Numbered from the stretch's first letter, positions 27,153 through 37,251 are shown. The stretch is DNA of 50,918 bases from Lachnospiraceae bacterium (GCA_028694115.1 JAQUUB010000024.1:1-50918); one strand, 5' to 3'. A program made the numbers and translations. Notes: generated from the sequence alone by a model not told the origin.

Positions 27153-30100
27153 CTATTTTGTGATCTTGAATTTCACAGTTCTCTTTCCAGAGTAATTACC
27201 GATTCCCTGGATTACCACTTTTCCGGTGCCAGCCTTTTTATTGTTTGCGTAGGTTACCTTAAAGTCCGTTCCCATCTCCAGCTGGTCTCCATTGTAGTGA
27301 ATGACTGGTACTGGAGTTGCTCCATCTTTTTTCATACTGTCTGTATAGACAACGTCTGAACATTCGATTTTGGTGGTGATTTTATTCGTCAGGCTCCTCG
27401 GAATGATATAACAGGTTACTGTTTTCGTTCCTATATAATTACTGCCTGGTACCGCATTCACGCTTAGTGTGACTTTCTTTTTCTTTAATTTTTCTAATCT
27501 CAAATCCTTTGCTCTGCTAAAATCCACCTCATAATCCACGTGATTTTCTAGGTATCTACCTCCGTCAGTAATACTTAACTCTAGGTCTTCAATGGTTACC
27601 CGGTACGCAATGTTTGATAGGTTCTTAACCTTTACTTTGGACATTTCCTTTGGCTGAATCGTAAAATTGATACTCTTGCTTCCATAATACTTGTTCTTTC
27701 CAGAAACGGTAATCGTTGCTGTTCCAGCATTGATATTGTTCTCATAAATGACCTGATAATCTTTATTTGCTTTTATTTTTTTGTTACTTCTACTCGTCAC
27801 TGTAATCTTTGGCTTCATTGCTTTCCCAGAATAGGTATATCCCTTCTTAGGTAATTTTACAGTAAGTATGAAGTCATCTGAAACAGAAGTTGCATTACTT
27901 TTTTGTGGCAGGATGGTAAAGGTCTGTGTCTTCTTAATTGCATCCTTATAATTATTCTTGCCAGTTACGGATACGGTCACCAAAATAGGATTTGTGGCAT
28001 CTCCTAGAAGTGTAGTCTGCTCTACTCCGTTCACTTGATAGATGATGTCATAATCATTCCTGCTAACAGTATTAACACCATCTTTTACAAGAATCCTCGC
28101 ATCCATCTGGGTTTTTAAGTCAGCTCCTGTTGCTTTCACATCCTGGATTGGCTCAATGACTGCCTTTTTTATGGACTTTGGAGTGATTGTGAAATCCTGT
28201 GTCATGGTACCTTTATAGTCTCCGATACCAGTTATTAAGATTTTTTCTAAACTGAGAACCGTCCCCGCCTTATAAAATAACGTATAATCAACATTTTCTA
28301 CCAGCTTCTTTTTCTTTGGCTTGCCGCTTTGTTTGCCGGTATCGTCATACTCGGTATAGGTGAAGTATACGACTGGTACGGGGCGGATTTCAGCGCCGGT
28401 ATAGACGTATTCGGTCTTTTTGAGGGTTACGGTTGCATAGCCTTTTTTGTCTGCTCCTCCCTCAAATGGGGCAGCGGTATCCTTGTCAATGAGATAATGA
28501 TCGTCTGTGCTATAATTTGCCGTTACTGTTACTGCCTTGCCTGGCATAATAAAGGTGGTGGTGGTGGCTTTGCAGTCTGCAAAGGTTACGCCGTCTGTAC
28601 TGCTCCAGCCAGTAAAGGTATAGCCCTTGCGGTCATTCGCTGTGATGGTAACGGTGTGACCCTCAATATATTTTTTTCCTCCTGTTCCGTATGTCACAGT
28701 CACAGGATAGCCATTGACCACCGTTAAGGTGCCGTTGGCATAGGTAATCGTATAATTGTTGCCAGCATCTGCGTTGTCTGGCACAATAGGATAGGTTCCA
28801 ATCACCTCTGTATTTGCCGTAGGGCAGGTGATGGTCGGTTCCTTTGTCAGATTATCATCCTTCACAAGTCCTGTCTTTGTGTAAGTATAGGCAGGTTGTG
28901 GTTCCCCGATGATGATAGTTTTGTCATCCGCTGTAATGGTGATATTCTTCCTGTTCACGTTCAGACTATAGATAGCCGTTGCTTCAAACCATTCCTCATC
29001 GTTTGCCTTTGTAGCTATCATGTTGGTCGATCCTGCACCGACGATGGTCACTTCTCCTGTATTTTTATCTACCGTAGCAACCTTTTTATCACTGCTTTCG
29101 TAGGTAACCGTCCCATTCCCTCCGTCACCTTGCAGTAGGGCTGTATGTGTGAAGTTTCCATCCCCGTAGGTTTTCGCATCTAATTCCGTATCAAAAGCAA
29201 TGGCCTGGGTATTCCTTTGTGAAACGGTAATGGTCAGTGTCGTTGTATAATCCATATAATTTTCTGTCTGAATCGTAACTGCTATAGTTGCTGTATTCCC
29301 CACCATAGCGGTATCTGCAATGCTGTAGGTCAGATTATTTCCGCTCACCTGCACACCAGTTAAAATATTATCAGCATTCTCTGTTTCTACTACAAGATAG
29401 GTTTTTGCACCTGTATCCGCTTTGTTCAACGCAATATTGTTCATATTGAACGTATAATTCCGACTTGATCCGTCTTTTGCATTCAAAGTAGGAATCGACA
29501 GGGTCTCTAACCCATTTGCCTTGTATACTGTAACAGAGACCTTCTGTCTCGTGATAATATTTGACCAGTCGTAATTTGCTGTATCCTTAGGGGTAAAAAT
29601 CACTTCATAGCTTTGCTCTCCCGCTGTGGGAATCATGTTTGGTTCTGCCCACTTCCATGTGCCTGTAGTAGAACCACCACTTAGTGTGGCGTCAGATAAT
29701 CTGGCACCATAAGTAATATCTAAAGCGGTGGGCCATATGAGACTTTCTGGTACTGCTTTTGAAATTGTAAAGGTTACCTGCTTGGTGCCTGTACAATTTC
29801 CTTGTCCTGTGATTATAGCTGTTGCGGTACCCGCATTGGTATTGTTGCTATATTGTACGGTGTAATCTCGATTTTTTTGGAACACCTTTTTTTCAGATTT
29901 AACGATTACTGGCTCTTGCGGTGAGCCGTTATAAGTAAAGGAGTTCCCTGATACAGAAATCATATTCTGTGTTAGCTCTCTTTTTACAATAGTAAAATCT
30001 GCAGCAGCACTTCCAACATACAGGGTACTATCCAGTACCGCTGTTACCGTATATTTCCCAGCATCTTCTGGCCTCTGGTCACTGGGACCATAGGAAGCAC

Positions 30101-33100
30101 CACTTTCCAAGGTTCCTTTGTAGCTATAGCGGAACTTAGCATCAGGTGCTTTTGAGGAGCATTTTGGCTCCCAATCCTCGCCGTAGGTAATAATGGAGGG
30201 CATGGTTACTCTAATGATCTCATCTATTCCTAGTGTTTGTTCATATGTTTTATCATTCTCTCTTAAATAGGTACTGGTATATTTTACTCCATCCACCGTG
30301 AGTTTAATGGTATCTGGTTCACTTGATGCAGGCAGATAAAAGTAAAGCTTTCCATTCTCATCTGTCTTCACATCCTTAATACCATAAGCTCCGTTTGTGG
30401 GTACTGTGCTCATACAGTCTATTCCACTGACACTGCCAGCCGTAATCGCTCCATTAGAAACGTCAGGTACTGTCAGTGTATTCTTATAAACCTTTTCTCC
30501 TGCGGAATTTTTCGGTTCATATTTCCATGTATTATTGGTACTAACCGATCCGCCATTGATTGCAGGGTACATCGTAAAACCATATTCTGCTCCATCACCT
30601 GCCTTGGAAAAAATTACACCTCCATTGACTGTAAATCTTGTATAAAAATTATCTTCTAAATTCAAAAAATTTCCTCTTCCAATCCCAGCTCCCCCTTTTC
30701 CTCCTTCTGAGACAATGGTACCACCATTTATTGTAATACTACCCGTTATTTTATCCCAATTACCACTTCCAATTCCAGCGCCGTTGTCTCCACCAAATGC
30801 CGAAATATGACCACTTTCAATTGTAATTTTTCCGCAAGTATAATTAGTGTTATCAGTTTGACCTTTCCCGCCGCCTATACCTGCTCCTCCAGTTCCTCCA
30901 TAAGCCTCGATACTGGCTGATGGATCATCATCCGATACGCAAATGGTCAGTTCGCTTGTTGAACGGACATTGACACCTGCACCATAGTTCTGGGTCATTT
31001 GCGACTGCCCACTCCGAATAATATTTTTGCCCCTGATTATCAGCGTGCTTTTATTCCCAGAAAATTGCAAGGGACCATAGGCATTTATTCCAACCTCATT
31101 CGAATGGTTATTGGCTGACTTTATGTTTAAATTCTGGATGGTTACCTGATTATTCCCATTAAATAGGAAAGCAAGGTTATTTCTCTCCTTTCCATCACTG
31201 ATAATTGTTAATTTCTTATTTTCTGGAACCGACAAAATAAAAGGACTTTCTGGAGACTCCAACGTGGAAAGATTAATGGATCCCTCTCCCTCCTGGTTTA
31301 TGATTTCCTGTAATTCCTCCCACTTTGCGAAGCTCGGATCGCTGAGTGTTTTCTCTATTTCTCCTTTTCGCTGATAGATTGCAGCGTATTTTAAACCATT
31401 TACTGTCAGATTCACTTCTTCTATACTCGCCGTATCAGGCAGCCAGAACCAGACCGTACCATTATTATCTGTTTTTACTCCACCAATTCCATAGGATCCC
31501 GCTGCCAGTGGAATCGATGTACTACAGGAAATCGCTCCTATGGACCCAGCGGAAACACTTTGGTTGTTTTGCTTGGGTATCGTCAGCTTGTTTAAAAATA
31601 CAGAATGATTACTTTCATCCTTAGGTGCTCCATCGATTACAGCCTGAATGGAACCACCCTGAATTACAACATTGCCTTTTATTCCGTAGGTACCGTTCTG
31701 ATCCGTAGCAGTAATGTTTCCACCATTAAAGGTGATATTGCCTCCTGAAATACCCGCGCCAAAGCTACCAGCCGCGGTAATAGATGCACCCTCGCCACCT
31801 GGCAGAATATTCAGTGATGCTCCCTCTACTACCTGAATGGCAGCGCCATATCCTGTCTGACTGGAAGTCTGTCCACTCGTCAACTTATTTGTTTTAATAA
31901 ATGTCAGACTATTACTTCCACCAGCAAAATAAAAAGGTGCATAACCCTTGACACTCTGACTGTCTGTGTGATGATCCGCAGACATGAAATCGACGTCTTC
32001 TATGGTGACATTGTTATTTCCTTGGAATAGAAAACTCACATTATTAATTTTTTTGATGATATTTTTATTATTTACACCCTTTATATTAAGACTATTTCCC
32101 TTGGGTAAGGAAATAACAACGGGCTCTTCTGGAGTCGAAAAAAGAGTGAGATCCACGTTCGTAACTGTTCCCGCAAGGATACTGCTCTTCAGAGCAGTCC
32201 ATCTGATCAAACAATTTTCTTTCAGGGTATTTAATTTCTCTTCTGCTGGACGGGAAAATTTACCTTCATAATAATTGCCGTCATCTAGTCCCATTGTGAC
32301 CGTTTCCTCTTCACTAGAGGCTGGCAACCAGACGTAAATTTTTTTGTCATTATCAATATGTACATCTTTAATGCCATATACACCCCCTTCTGCGTTTGGT
32401 GTCATACTACATTCTCTTCCACCTATGCTACCGGAAGTAATCAATGCGTCTGTCTGTGCACTTCCTTCAAATTTCAATGTATTCAGGTGAATCGTACTTC
32501 CATTTCCGTTGGTAATGGTAGCAGGAGCACCTTCCCAAAATGAATGATCTATGTTTTGATAGGATTCATTTAATCCACCACCAATTTTCGGTGCATATTG
32601 CATCCAATACTCTGGATTGTTCATTGGTTTACCCCCTTGGGCATAGACGCTACCACCAGTAATGATAACCGCTCCTCCGCTACCAGGAGTACCCATTAAA
32701 GAACCACCGCCACCGATACCTGCACATTTCATTCCTCCGGTCGCTCTGACCGTTCCCCCCGTGATGGTAACCGTTCCTCCACTGCCTGCTGTATTCTTCA
32801 TACAGCCGCCACCACCGATGCCTGCACCGCCACCGCCTTCAGCAGTAACATTACCACCCGTAATGGTAACAGTTCCTCCCTGTCCTCCGTTACTGGCAGT
32901 ATTAAATGCACCGCCAATACCAGCACCACTATTACCTTTGGCAGTTACCTTACCACCTTTAATCGTTACAATTCCACCGTCAGCTGTAGAACCGCCACCA
33001 ATTCCTGTAATCGCTCCATTTGCCGAGATGGTACCACTCTCTATAAAAATCGTTCCAGCAGCCACTTCATTTCCGCCACCAATACCTGCACCAGTACCGT

Positions 33101-33917
33101 TTGACTCTGCCAGTAAGCTGGCATCAGTATCGCCCGTAGCAGATTTAATCGTCAGCTCTGCTCCTGCAGGTACCCCTACTGCTGCACCATATTTGATGTC
33201 ACTACTTACCTGTCCACTGGAAATCGTATTTTGTCCCTTAATCGTCAGAGTATTGCCGGTACCAGTAAAGTGCAGTGGAGAATATCCTTCACTATCTGCA
33301 CTGTCTGCATGGTTATCTGCCGATTCTATGTTAAGATTTTCTATGGTAATATTATTACTATTTGATTCAAAAACAAAGGCTACATTTTGAATTTTAGTTC
33401 CGTTGCCTTTCAAAGTGAATTGTTTCTTATCCTTTACGGTAAATGTATAAACCTTATCGTCTGCAGGAGTACTAAAGTCTGAAAGATCAATTGTGGTATT
33501 TTCTCCTGCTTTTTCAATGAGATTCTGCACATTACTCCAATCTGTGGTTTCGCCTGTCAAAGCTTCTTCAAAAGAATTATCAGAAAGAGATTCTTCCCCC
33601 TCTTCTAACGCATTTTCAGAAGGAGATTCTTTGGGTTTCTCTGAAGAATTTTCGGAAGGAGATTCCTCGGTACTATCCTCCTCCGTACTATCCTCTTCGG
33701 TCTGCGGTTCCTCCGGCGTACTATTCTCAGACTCTGATGAATTTGACTCAGAAACACTACCTGAGTGATTCTGTGTATCCTCCTCATTCTGAATCCCCGT
33801 TTCACTTAGGGTCTTTGCACTAACTTGTATGAATGCACTGTAATCGATAACGGAACTGATCATCAGTATTGACAACGCCATCGCCAGTATTTTTTTTGTT
33901 CTTTTTCTATCCACCAT
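27153..33917 (-). CDS. Giant secreted repeat protein (surface paralog 2, 2254 aa)
   Basis: A signal peptide (about 1-36, ending IQVSA) leads into an acidic Ser/Glu-rich linker (40-125). Three tandem modules of about 300-430 residues follow (starting near 130, 571 and 862). Each opens with a W-x-x-L/V-Q-like segment and contains a carbohydrate-binding/pectate-lyase-like beta-helix with units such as GTVTITGGNVTAEGGGGAGI. Each closes with a YGIKDVHIDNDKKIYVWLP-type domain. Residues about 1220-1735 hold Ig-like domains including an MBG-type domain (ITADDKTIIIGEPQPAYTYT). Then comes a GYTFTGWSSTDGV domain, and the last ~430 residues are the five beta repeats shared with paralogs 1 and 3. No anchor motif seen. 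Probably a cell-surface binding or adhesion protein. GGGAGG is 9 bases before the ATG. Confidence 0.85.
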   Translation of the reverse strand: MVDRKRTKKILAMALSILMISSVIDYSAFIQVSAKTLSETGIQNEEDTQNHSGSVSESNSSESENSTPEEPQTEEDSTEEDSTEESPSENSSEKPKESPSENALEEGEESLSDNSFEEALTGETTDWSNVQNLIEKAGENTTIDLSDFSTPADDKVYTFTVKDKKQFTLKGNGTKIQNVAFVFESNSNNITIENLNIESADNHADSADSEGYSPLHFTGTGNTLTIKGQNTISSGQVSSDIKYGAAVGVPAGAELTIKSATGDTDASLLAESNGTGAGIGGGNEVAAGTIFIESGTISANGAITGIGGGSTADGGIVTIKGGKVTAKGNSGAGIGGAFNTASNGGQGGTVTITGGNVTAEGGGGAGIGGGGCMKNTAGSGGTVTITGGTVRATGGMKCAGIGGGGSLMGTPGSGGAVIITGGSVYAQGGKPMNNPEYWMQYAPKIGGGLNESYQNIDHSFWEGAPATITNGNGSTIHLNTLKFEGSAQTDALITSGSIGGRECSMTPNAEGGVYGIKDVHIDNDKKIYVWLPASSEEETVTMGLDDGNYYEGKFSRPAEEKLNTLKENCLIRWTALKSSILAGTVTNVDLTLFSTPEEPVVISLPKGNSLNIKGVNNKNIIKKINNVSFLFQGNNNVTIEDVDFMSADHHTDSQSVKGYAPFYFAGGSNSLTFIKTNKLTSGQTSSQTGYGAAIQVVEGASLNILPGGEGASITAAGSFGAGISGGNITFNGGNITATDQNGTYGIKGNVVIQGGSIQAVIDGAPKDESNHSVFLNKLTIPKQNNQSVSAGSIGAISCSTSIPLAAGSYGIGGVKTDNNGTVWFWLPDTASIEEVNLTVNGLKYAAIYQRKGEIEKTLSDPSFAKWEELQEIINQEGEGSINLSTLESPESPFILSVPENKKLTIISDGKERNNLAFLFNGNNQVTIQNLNIKSANNHSNEVGINAYGPLQFSGNKSTLIIRGKNIIRSGQSQMTQNYGAGVNVRSTSELTICVSDDDPSASIEAYGGTGGAGIGGGKGQTDNTNYTCGKITIESGHISAFGGDNGAGIGSGNWDKITGSITINGGTIVSEGGKGGAGIGRGNFLNLEDNFYTRFTVNGGVIFSKAGDGAEYGFTMYPAINGGSVSTNNTWKYEPKNSAGEKVYKNTLTVPDVSNGAITAGSVSGIDCMSTVPTNGAYGIKDVKTDENGKLYFYLPASSEPDTIKLTVDGVKYTSTYLRENDKTYEQTLGIDEIIRVTMPSIITYGEDWEPKCSSKAPDAKFRYSYKGTLESGASYGPSDQRPEDAGKYTVTAVLDSTLYVGSAAADFTIVKRELTQNMISVSGNSFTYNGSPQEPVIVKSEKKVFQKNRDYTVQYSNNTNAGTATAIITGQGNCTGTKQVTFTISKAVPESLIWPTALDITYGARLSDATLSGGSTTGTWKWAEPNMIPTAGEQSYEVIFTPKDTANYDWSNIITRQKVSVTVYKANGLETLSIPTLNAKDGSSRNYTFNMNNIALNKADTGAKTYLVVETENADNILTGVQVSGNNLTYSIADTAMVGNTATIAVTIQTENYMDYTTTLTITVSQRNTQAIAFDTELDAKTYGDGNFTHTALLQGDGGNGTVTYESSDKKVATVDKNTGEVTIVGAGSTNMIATKANDEEWFEATAIYSLNVNRKNITITADDKTIIIGEPQPAYTYTKTGLVKDDNLTKEPTITCPTANTEVIGTYPIVPDNADAGNNYTITYANGTLTVVNGYPVTVTYGTGGKKYIEGHTVTITANDRKGYTFTGWSSTDGVTFADCKATTTTFIMPGKAVTVTANYSTDDHYLIDKDTAAPFEGGADKKGYATVTLKKTEYVYTGAEIRPVPVVYFTYTEYDDTGKQSGKPKKKKLVENVDYTLFYKAGTVLSLEKILITGIGDYKGTMTQDFTITPKSIKKAVIEPIQDVKATGADLKTQMDARILVKDGVNTVSRNDYDIIYQVNGVEQTTLLGDATNPILVTVSVTGKNNYKDAIKKTQTFTILPQKSNATSVSDDFILTVKLPKKGYTYSGKAMKPKITVTSRSNKKIKANKDYQVIYENNINAGTATITVSGKNKYYGSKSINFTIQPKEMSKVKVKNLSNIAYRVTIEDLELSITDGGRYLENHVDYEVDFSRAKDLRLEKLKKKKVTLSVNAVPGSNYIGTKTVTCYIIPRSLTNKITTKIECSDVVYTDSMKKDGATPVPVIHYNGDQLEMGTDFKVTYANNKKAGTGKVVIQGIGNYSGKRTVKFKITK
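28247..28266 (+). repeat. Dispersed repeat, copy 5, in frame inside surface paralog 2
   Basis: CTAAACTGAGAACCGTCCCC. On the coding strand it encodes AGTVLSLE in the first C-terminal beta repeat. Here the neighbouring codons read YKAGTVLSLEKI, while paralogs 1 and 3 read YKVGTVLGLEKI. Confidence 0.85.
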
Positions 33918-33956
33918 TTCCCCATTCCTCCCTGTATTTTCTGGTAGTTTCTATTA

Positions 33957-34040
33957 ATTTATGAAGATTTTACCATAACATTTTCCAGAAAGCCACTCCG
34001 CAAAAGGGTAGTTTGGGGGTGTTTTTGAAGGTTTTTTTAA
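33957..34040 (-). promoter_or_regulatory. Conserved leader/promoter block upstream of surface paralog 2
   Basis: About 84 bp nearly identical to 42280-42363 upstream of paralog 3. On the minus strand it contains a C-rich block (AACACCCCCAAACTACC), then TTTTGCGGAGTGG, then TATGGTAAAAT about 40 bp before the start codon, which could be a -10 region. The CTTTTGCGGAGTGG core also occurs at 49786-49800. The regulator is unknown; no standard -35 is evident. Confidence 0.5.
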
Positions 34041-34110
34041 AAAAATTGTGTTTTTTTTGATTAGGTGATATATTAAAATTAAAGAATTTACAATTTAAGG
34101 AGATTTAAGA

Positions 34111-35619
34111 ATGGATGAACATAAGAATGAAGCAATGAAAACACGAACCTATCATGACCAGGCGGCCCGTACGAAAAGAGTAAATAACTATATGCTTTTA
34201 GGCACAACAATTTTATATATTATGTCATTTTTCATTGTTCTGTTGCAAATGCAAGAAAAAAAAGAAAACTATATTTTCTTTGTAATTATCTTAGCTTTGA
34301 GCGTTATTTGTATTATCGTAAACAATTATTTTTATAGGAAAAATCCTGTTTCTGAAACCTTCCGTTACCTATCAGTAGGTGGATATGCTTTCGTGTATGC
34401 ATTATTACTTTTTAGTATTGGTAGCTACTATATTGCAGTTACCTTGGTTGTCGTATTAATGGGGGCAATTTTATATTATGACAGCAAATTTATGTCTATT
34501 TTTGCAAGCTATCTGCTGCTAATCAATATCTTACGAGCAATCATTCTAATTGTAACTGGAACAGGTTCCACTCCACTCGTTGAAATCTGCAGCTTATTTG
34601 TTATTTTGATTTGTACCACTACCTTGATTTTCAGTACCCGCATTGGCGGGCTCTTTATTGAGGATACCGTTGGGGCAGTCTTAGATGAACGCGCCCATAT
34701 TGATGAAATCTTATCAGAAGTACTAGAAATTTCAGCCGTAGTTCAATCTGATATTGATGCAACTTCTATCATCATTCATGACCTGAATGATTCTACAAAT
34801 ACCGTTAATAAAACAGTAGAAGAAATTGCGGCGGGTACCAATTCCGCTACACAAAGTATTATTGATCAGACTCATATGACAGGAGTCATTCAAAACGAAA
34901 TCAAAGATACGGAACATTCAACGAATCAAGTGGTTTCTGTTGTAAAGGAATCTTCGGAATCAATCGCAACAAGTTTACAGGCTTTTGAAGATTTAAAAGG
35001 TCATTCTCAGGAGATTGCTTCTATCAATGGAAATGTTGCGGATGCAATGAATGAACTTCAGGAAAAGGCAAAGGCTGTTAATAATATTATTGGTGTGATT
35101 TTAAATGTTTCAAGCCAGACTAATTTATTAGCATTGAATGCCTCCATTGAAGCAGCCAGAGCTGGCGAAGCCGGTAAGGGATTTGCAGTCGTTGCCGATG
35201 AAATCAGGAATCTGGCCGAGCAGACAAGAGTATCTACGGAGCATATTACGAAAATATTAGAAGAACTAAATGACACCTCTACTTATGCTTCTGACATCGT
35301 GAATCATTCCATTCATGTTAATACAAAGCAAAGTGAATCGATCCAAAGCGTCTCACAAAGCATGGATTTAGTACATACAAACATGAATATGCTTACCACT
35401 GATATTACAGATATGAATAAGAAAATATCGAATGTATCAACGTCTAATCAAACAATTGTCGATCATATTAGTCAGGTTTCCGCTGTATTTGAAGAAATCA
35501 CATCAAGTACGGAAAATGCCACCAGTATTACGAATAATAGTAGACTTCTTGCTGAAAAAGCAGATACCCTGCTTCATGAGGTACTTGAAGTATCACACAA
35601 ATTAGATAAATATAAATAA
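34111..35619 (+). CDS. Methyl-accepting chemotaxis protein
   Basis: A 502-aa chemoreceptor. The N-terminal ~190 residues contain about six hydrophobic segments with almost no extracellular domain. A long helical cytoplasmic part follows, with the conserved signalling tip [20 protein letters not shown] and [18 protein letters not shown]. No HAMP domain is obvious. A sensor with only membrane helices suggests it monitors membrane state or an integral ligand, but that is inference. AAGGAG precedes the ATG at 34111. It is the only plus-strand gene in this region, divergent from the giant surface gene, with about 190 bp holding both promoters. No other chemotaxis or motility gene is in the window. 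Confidence 0.92.
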   Translation: MDEHKNEAMKTRTYHDQAARTKRVNNYMLLGTTILYIMSFFIVLLQMQEKKENYIFFVIILALSVICIIVNNYFYRKNPVSETFRYLSVGGYAFVYALLLFSIGSYYIAVTLVVVLMGAILYYDSKFMSIFASYLLLINILRAIILIVTGTGSTPLVEICSLFVILICTTTLIFSTRIGGLFIEDTVGAVLDERAHIDEILSEVLEISAVVQSDIDATSIIIHDLNDSTNTVNKTVEEIAAGTNSATQSIIDQTHMTGVIQNEIKDTEHSTNQVVSVVKESSESIATSLQAFEDLKGHSQEIASINGNVADAMNELQEKAKAVNNIIGVILNVSSQTNLLALNASIEAARAGEAGKGFAVVADEIRNLAEQTRVSTEHITKILEELNDTSTYASDIVNHSIHVNTKQSESIQSVSQSMDLVHTNMNMLTTDITDMNKKISNVSTSNQTIVDHISQVSAVFEEITSSTENATSITNNSRLLAEKADTLLHEVLEVSHKLDKYK

Positions 35620-35647
35620 TGTGATTCGGCATCATCAGGCTGAAAAA

Positions 35648-35682
35648 ATGAAGGCAGAAGGAATTTTTCCTTCTGCCTTCAT
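35648..35682 (-). terminator. Strong hairpin terminator, best read on the minus strand
   Basis: A 16-bp perfect stem (35648-35663 with 35667-35682) and a 3-base loop. The T run lies on the minus-strand side, so it terminates leftward transcription, that is the surface fragment and Rpn copy A. It also lies 28 bp after the chemoreceptor stop, where it may block convergent transcripts. The stem sequence (GCAGAAGG) is shared with the terminator of Rpn copy B. Confidence 0.8.
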
Positions 35683-35689
35683 TTATGGT

Positions 35690-35868
35690 TATATTTGATT
35701 TCGCTACGCCTCCCACATAAGCTCCACCGAAGATATTCTTGACCTTTGCAGTGCCTCCAATGGTAATGTGGGTATTGCCATATAATAATGATATACCCTC
35801 TCCGCCTCCGCCACCATAAATAGAATGAACTTTTCCACCCAGCATCGTTATATTGGTGGAAGGGGTTT
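35690..35868 (-). pseudogene. Fragment of a surface repeat protein
   Basis: About 55 codons on the minus strand read STNITMLGGKVHSIYGGGGG, then GNTHITIGGTAKVKNIFGGA and SNITI, the same beta-helix repeat units as in paralogs 1 and 3 (compare MLGGKVSRVYGGGGYGTV). There is no signal peptide, no C-terminal region and no proper start. The fragment sits exactly between two GCAGAAGG-type terminator arms downstream of Rpn copy A, so it looks like a relic left by recombination between surface genes and Rpn units. Confidence 0.75.
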
Positions 35869-35898
35869 TCTTCCTTCTGCTTTCATAAATTACGGATT

Positions 35899-36123
35899 TT
35901 ATATCTTGAATTCTTCAAAGAGCTTTTGCTGATATTCCTTATCGGTTGCTGCCTTTAGAATATCATCCACTCTGTTAAGTTCTGCTAATTTTCTATTTAA
36001 CTCATTTACCTTTTCTTCTCCTATTGTTAAGCCCTCATCTAATCCTCGCTTTAGTCCTTGTTCTAGCCCTTGCTTTAGTCCCTGTTCTCTTCCTTTTTGT
36101 TCGCCAATTTCTAAAATATTCAT
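35899..36123 (-). CDS. Predicted internal RpnS-like protein of copy A (74 aa)
   Basis: Same frame as copy A. An internal ATG at 36123 is preceded by GGGAGG with 8-base spacing, as good as the gene's main start. The product MNILEIGEQKGREQGLKQGL... contains only the repeat helix and the C-terminal tail. By analogy with E. coli RpnS it would be the antitoxin of the full-length protein. The sequence shows the signal; translation is inferred. Confidence 0.55.
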   Translation of the reverse strand: MNILEIGEQKGREQGLKQGLEQGLKRGLDEGLTIGEEKVNELNRKLAELNRVDDILKAATDKEYQQKLFEEFKI

Positions 36124-36780
36124 TTGAACTGCCTCCCATTCTTCACTCTGCTTTACTTCGGTTACAATTCTGTCCAGTTCTAATAGTTTTTGATTTTTTT
36201 TGATTACTTCTGGATTTTCTAATGTGGTGTGTTTCATATATTGTAACAGACTTACCAGTTCTTTACTCCCATTTTTGCTCGTCATATTTAGAAATATCTT
36301 TGTAGCATCGTCATCCAGTATTAATTCTGGTATCTCTTTACAGCGATTCTCGAAGGTATAACATGCAAGGTCTCTTCCAAAGATATCTGCTTCTGTAATA
36401 AAGATAATATAGGTTTTCGGCAAGTGCTTATACTTTGTCTTCTTTCCAGACTTCAAGATTGGGGCATCCAGCATTCCCTGATAATATCTGGATCTTTTAG
36501 GGATAAAATCGGTCGTTGTATCATTTTGCATTTCGATGGCATATTGAATATCCTCTTCATCTAATGCCCATGCATCGAGTCGGATGGCCCGTTTCCCCTG
36601 CTCATTTAATACTACCTCTTCTACCTTAATGTCCTTTAATACGATGTTTTCCCGATTCATAATGATTTCTAAAACATTTTTGTAAGCACGTTTGTCTTTC
36701 ATAACCGATAAAAACAATGCAAAATCTTTTAAGTTGAAATCGTAGTTTTCTAATAATTTTTTCTTTTCGTTTTGGTCCAT
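35899..36780 (-). CDS. Rpn family recombination-promoting nuclease, copy A (full length)
   Basis: A 293-aa member of the Rpn/PD-(D/E)XK (PDDEXK_2) family, long annotated as putative transposase. The nuclease core is RLDAWALDEEDIQYAIEMQN with Asp69, Glu83 and Gln85 in the family's D...E-x-Q arrangement. Next come FIPKRSRYYQGMLDAP and YIIFITEADIFG, then a helical region. The C-terminal part carries four-residue repeats (EQGL KQGL EQGL KRGL DEGL) ending DKEYQQKLFEEFKI. In E. coli such proteins are toxic nucleases that act against phage and are blocked by a separately translated C-terminal domain. Here GGAGG stands 7 bases before the ATG at 36780, and the ~230-bp upstream sequence is shared with copies C and E. 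Confidence 0.9.
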   Translation of the reverse strand: MDQNEKKKLLENYDFNLKDFALFLSVMKDKRAYKNVLEIIMNRENIVLKDIKVEEVVLNEQGKRAIRLDAWALDEEDIQYAIEMQNDTTTDFIPKRSRYYQGMLDAPILKSGKKTKYKHLPKTYIIFITEADIFGRDLACYTFENRCKEIPELILDDDATKIFLNMTSKNGSKELVSLLQYMKHTTLENPEVIKKNQKLLELDRIVTEVKQSEEWEAVQMNILEIGEQKGREQGLKQGLEQGLKRGLDEGLTIGEEKVNELNRKLAELNRVDDILKAATDKEYQQKLFEEFKI

Positions 36781-37014
36781 GTAAGTACCTCCATTATATG
36801 ATTTTCTGTGGTTTCTTGCAATAAAAATACATCGATTTGTTTATCGATAAAAATGAGTTTTGAATTGTTGAATATAAAATTTGATTGTTGATTTCTTTGG
36901 CAGAATGATTGCCAGAATGCAGAATTACTGCAAAAATATGAATAACTATAGACTTGTTTATAAGTTTAGCAGAAGAATTCCCCTATGTCTATAATTTTAC
37001 GAATAAGATTAGAA
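36781..37014 (-). repeat. Conserved Rpn upstream region, copy A
   Basis: About 230 bp nearly identical to the sequence before copies C (44337-44570) and E (46286-46507), with a short remnant at 38475-38520. It contains an ATCGATAAACAAATCGAT inverted repeat and the GGAGGTACTTACATG start site. It must hold the Rpn promoter and perhaps its operator. I see no other gene. Confidence 0.7.
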
Positions 37015-37140
37015 AGTAAAAATACCTTCCTTGTGATAAGTTTAATGATAAAACCAATCTTATATACCAAGTCTAGTACGAAAAAGAAAGAGCCCTCTCA
37101 GGTCACAGGCCACGCAAGCTTCTGTGACACGATCACTAAT
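37015..37140 (+). repeat. Dispersed ~125-bp element with hairpin, copy 1
   Basis: Closely matches 46508-46647. The left part (CCTTCCTTGTGATAAGTTTA) is shared with the hairpins at 23994 and 38862. The right part carries a perfect 7-bp hairpin GTCACAG/CTGTGAC around GCCACGCAAGCTT. Both copies lie just upstream of a complete Rpn gene. Function unknown. Confidence 0.65.
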
Positions 37141-37230
37141 TGCATTATAATAAACCATTAAAGAATGTCAATGAAATACTGCCTTGAGTTTCCGTAGTTA
37201 GTGCCTCGATTTATCATTCGAATGAATAAT

Positions 37231-37251
37231 TCTAAACTGAGAACCGTCCCC
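37231..37251 (+). repeat. Dispersed repeat, copy 6, forming the 3' end of the small DUF3791-like gene
   Basis: TCTAAACTGAGAACCGTCCCC. On the coding strand it encodes GRFSV and the TAG stop (37232-37234), exactly as copy 12 does for the gene at 48069-49724. Confidence 0.85.

Noticed and set aside
32662..33390. Long proline-rich plus-strand open frame
   Set aside because: It is the complement of the Gly/Thr-rich beta-helix repeats of surface paralog 2; no ribosome binding site and no sensible protein.
37080..37125. Hairpin GTCACAG/CTGTGAC as a riboswitch or tRNA-like element
   Set aside because: I cannot match it to any known riboswitch core or tRNA shape; kept only as an unexplained repeat.
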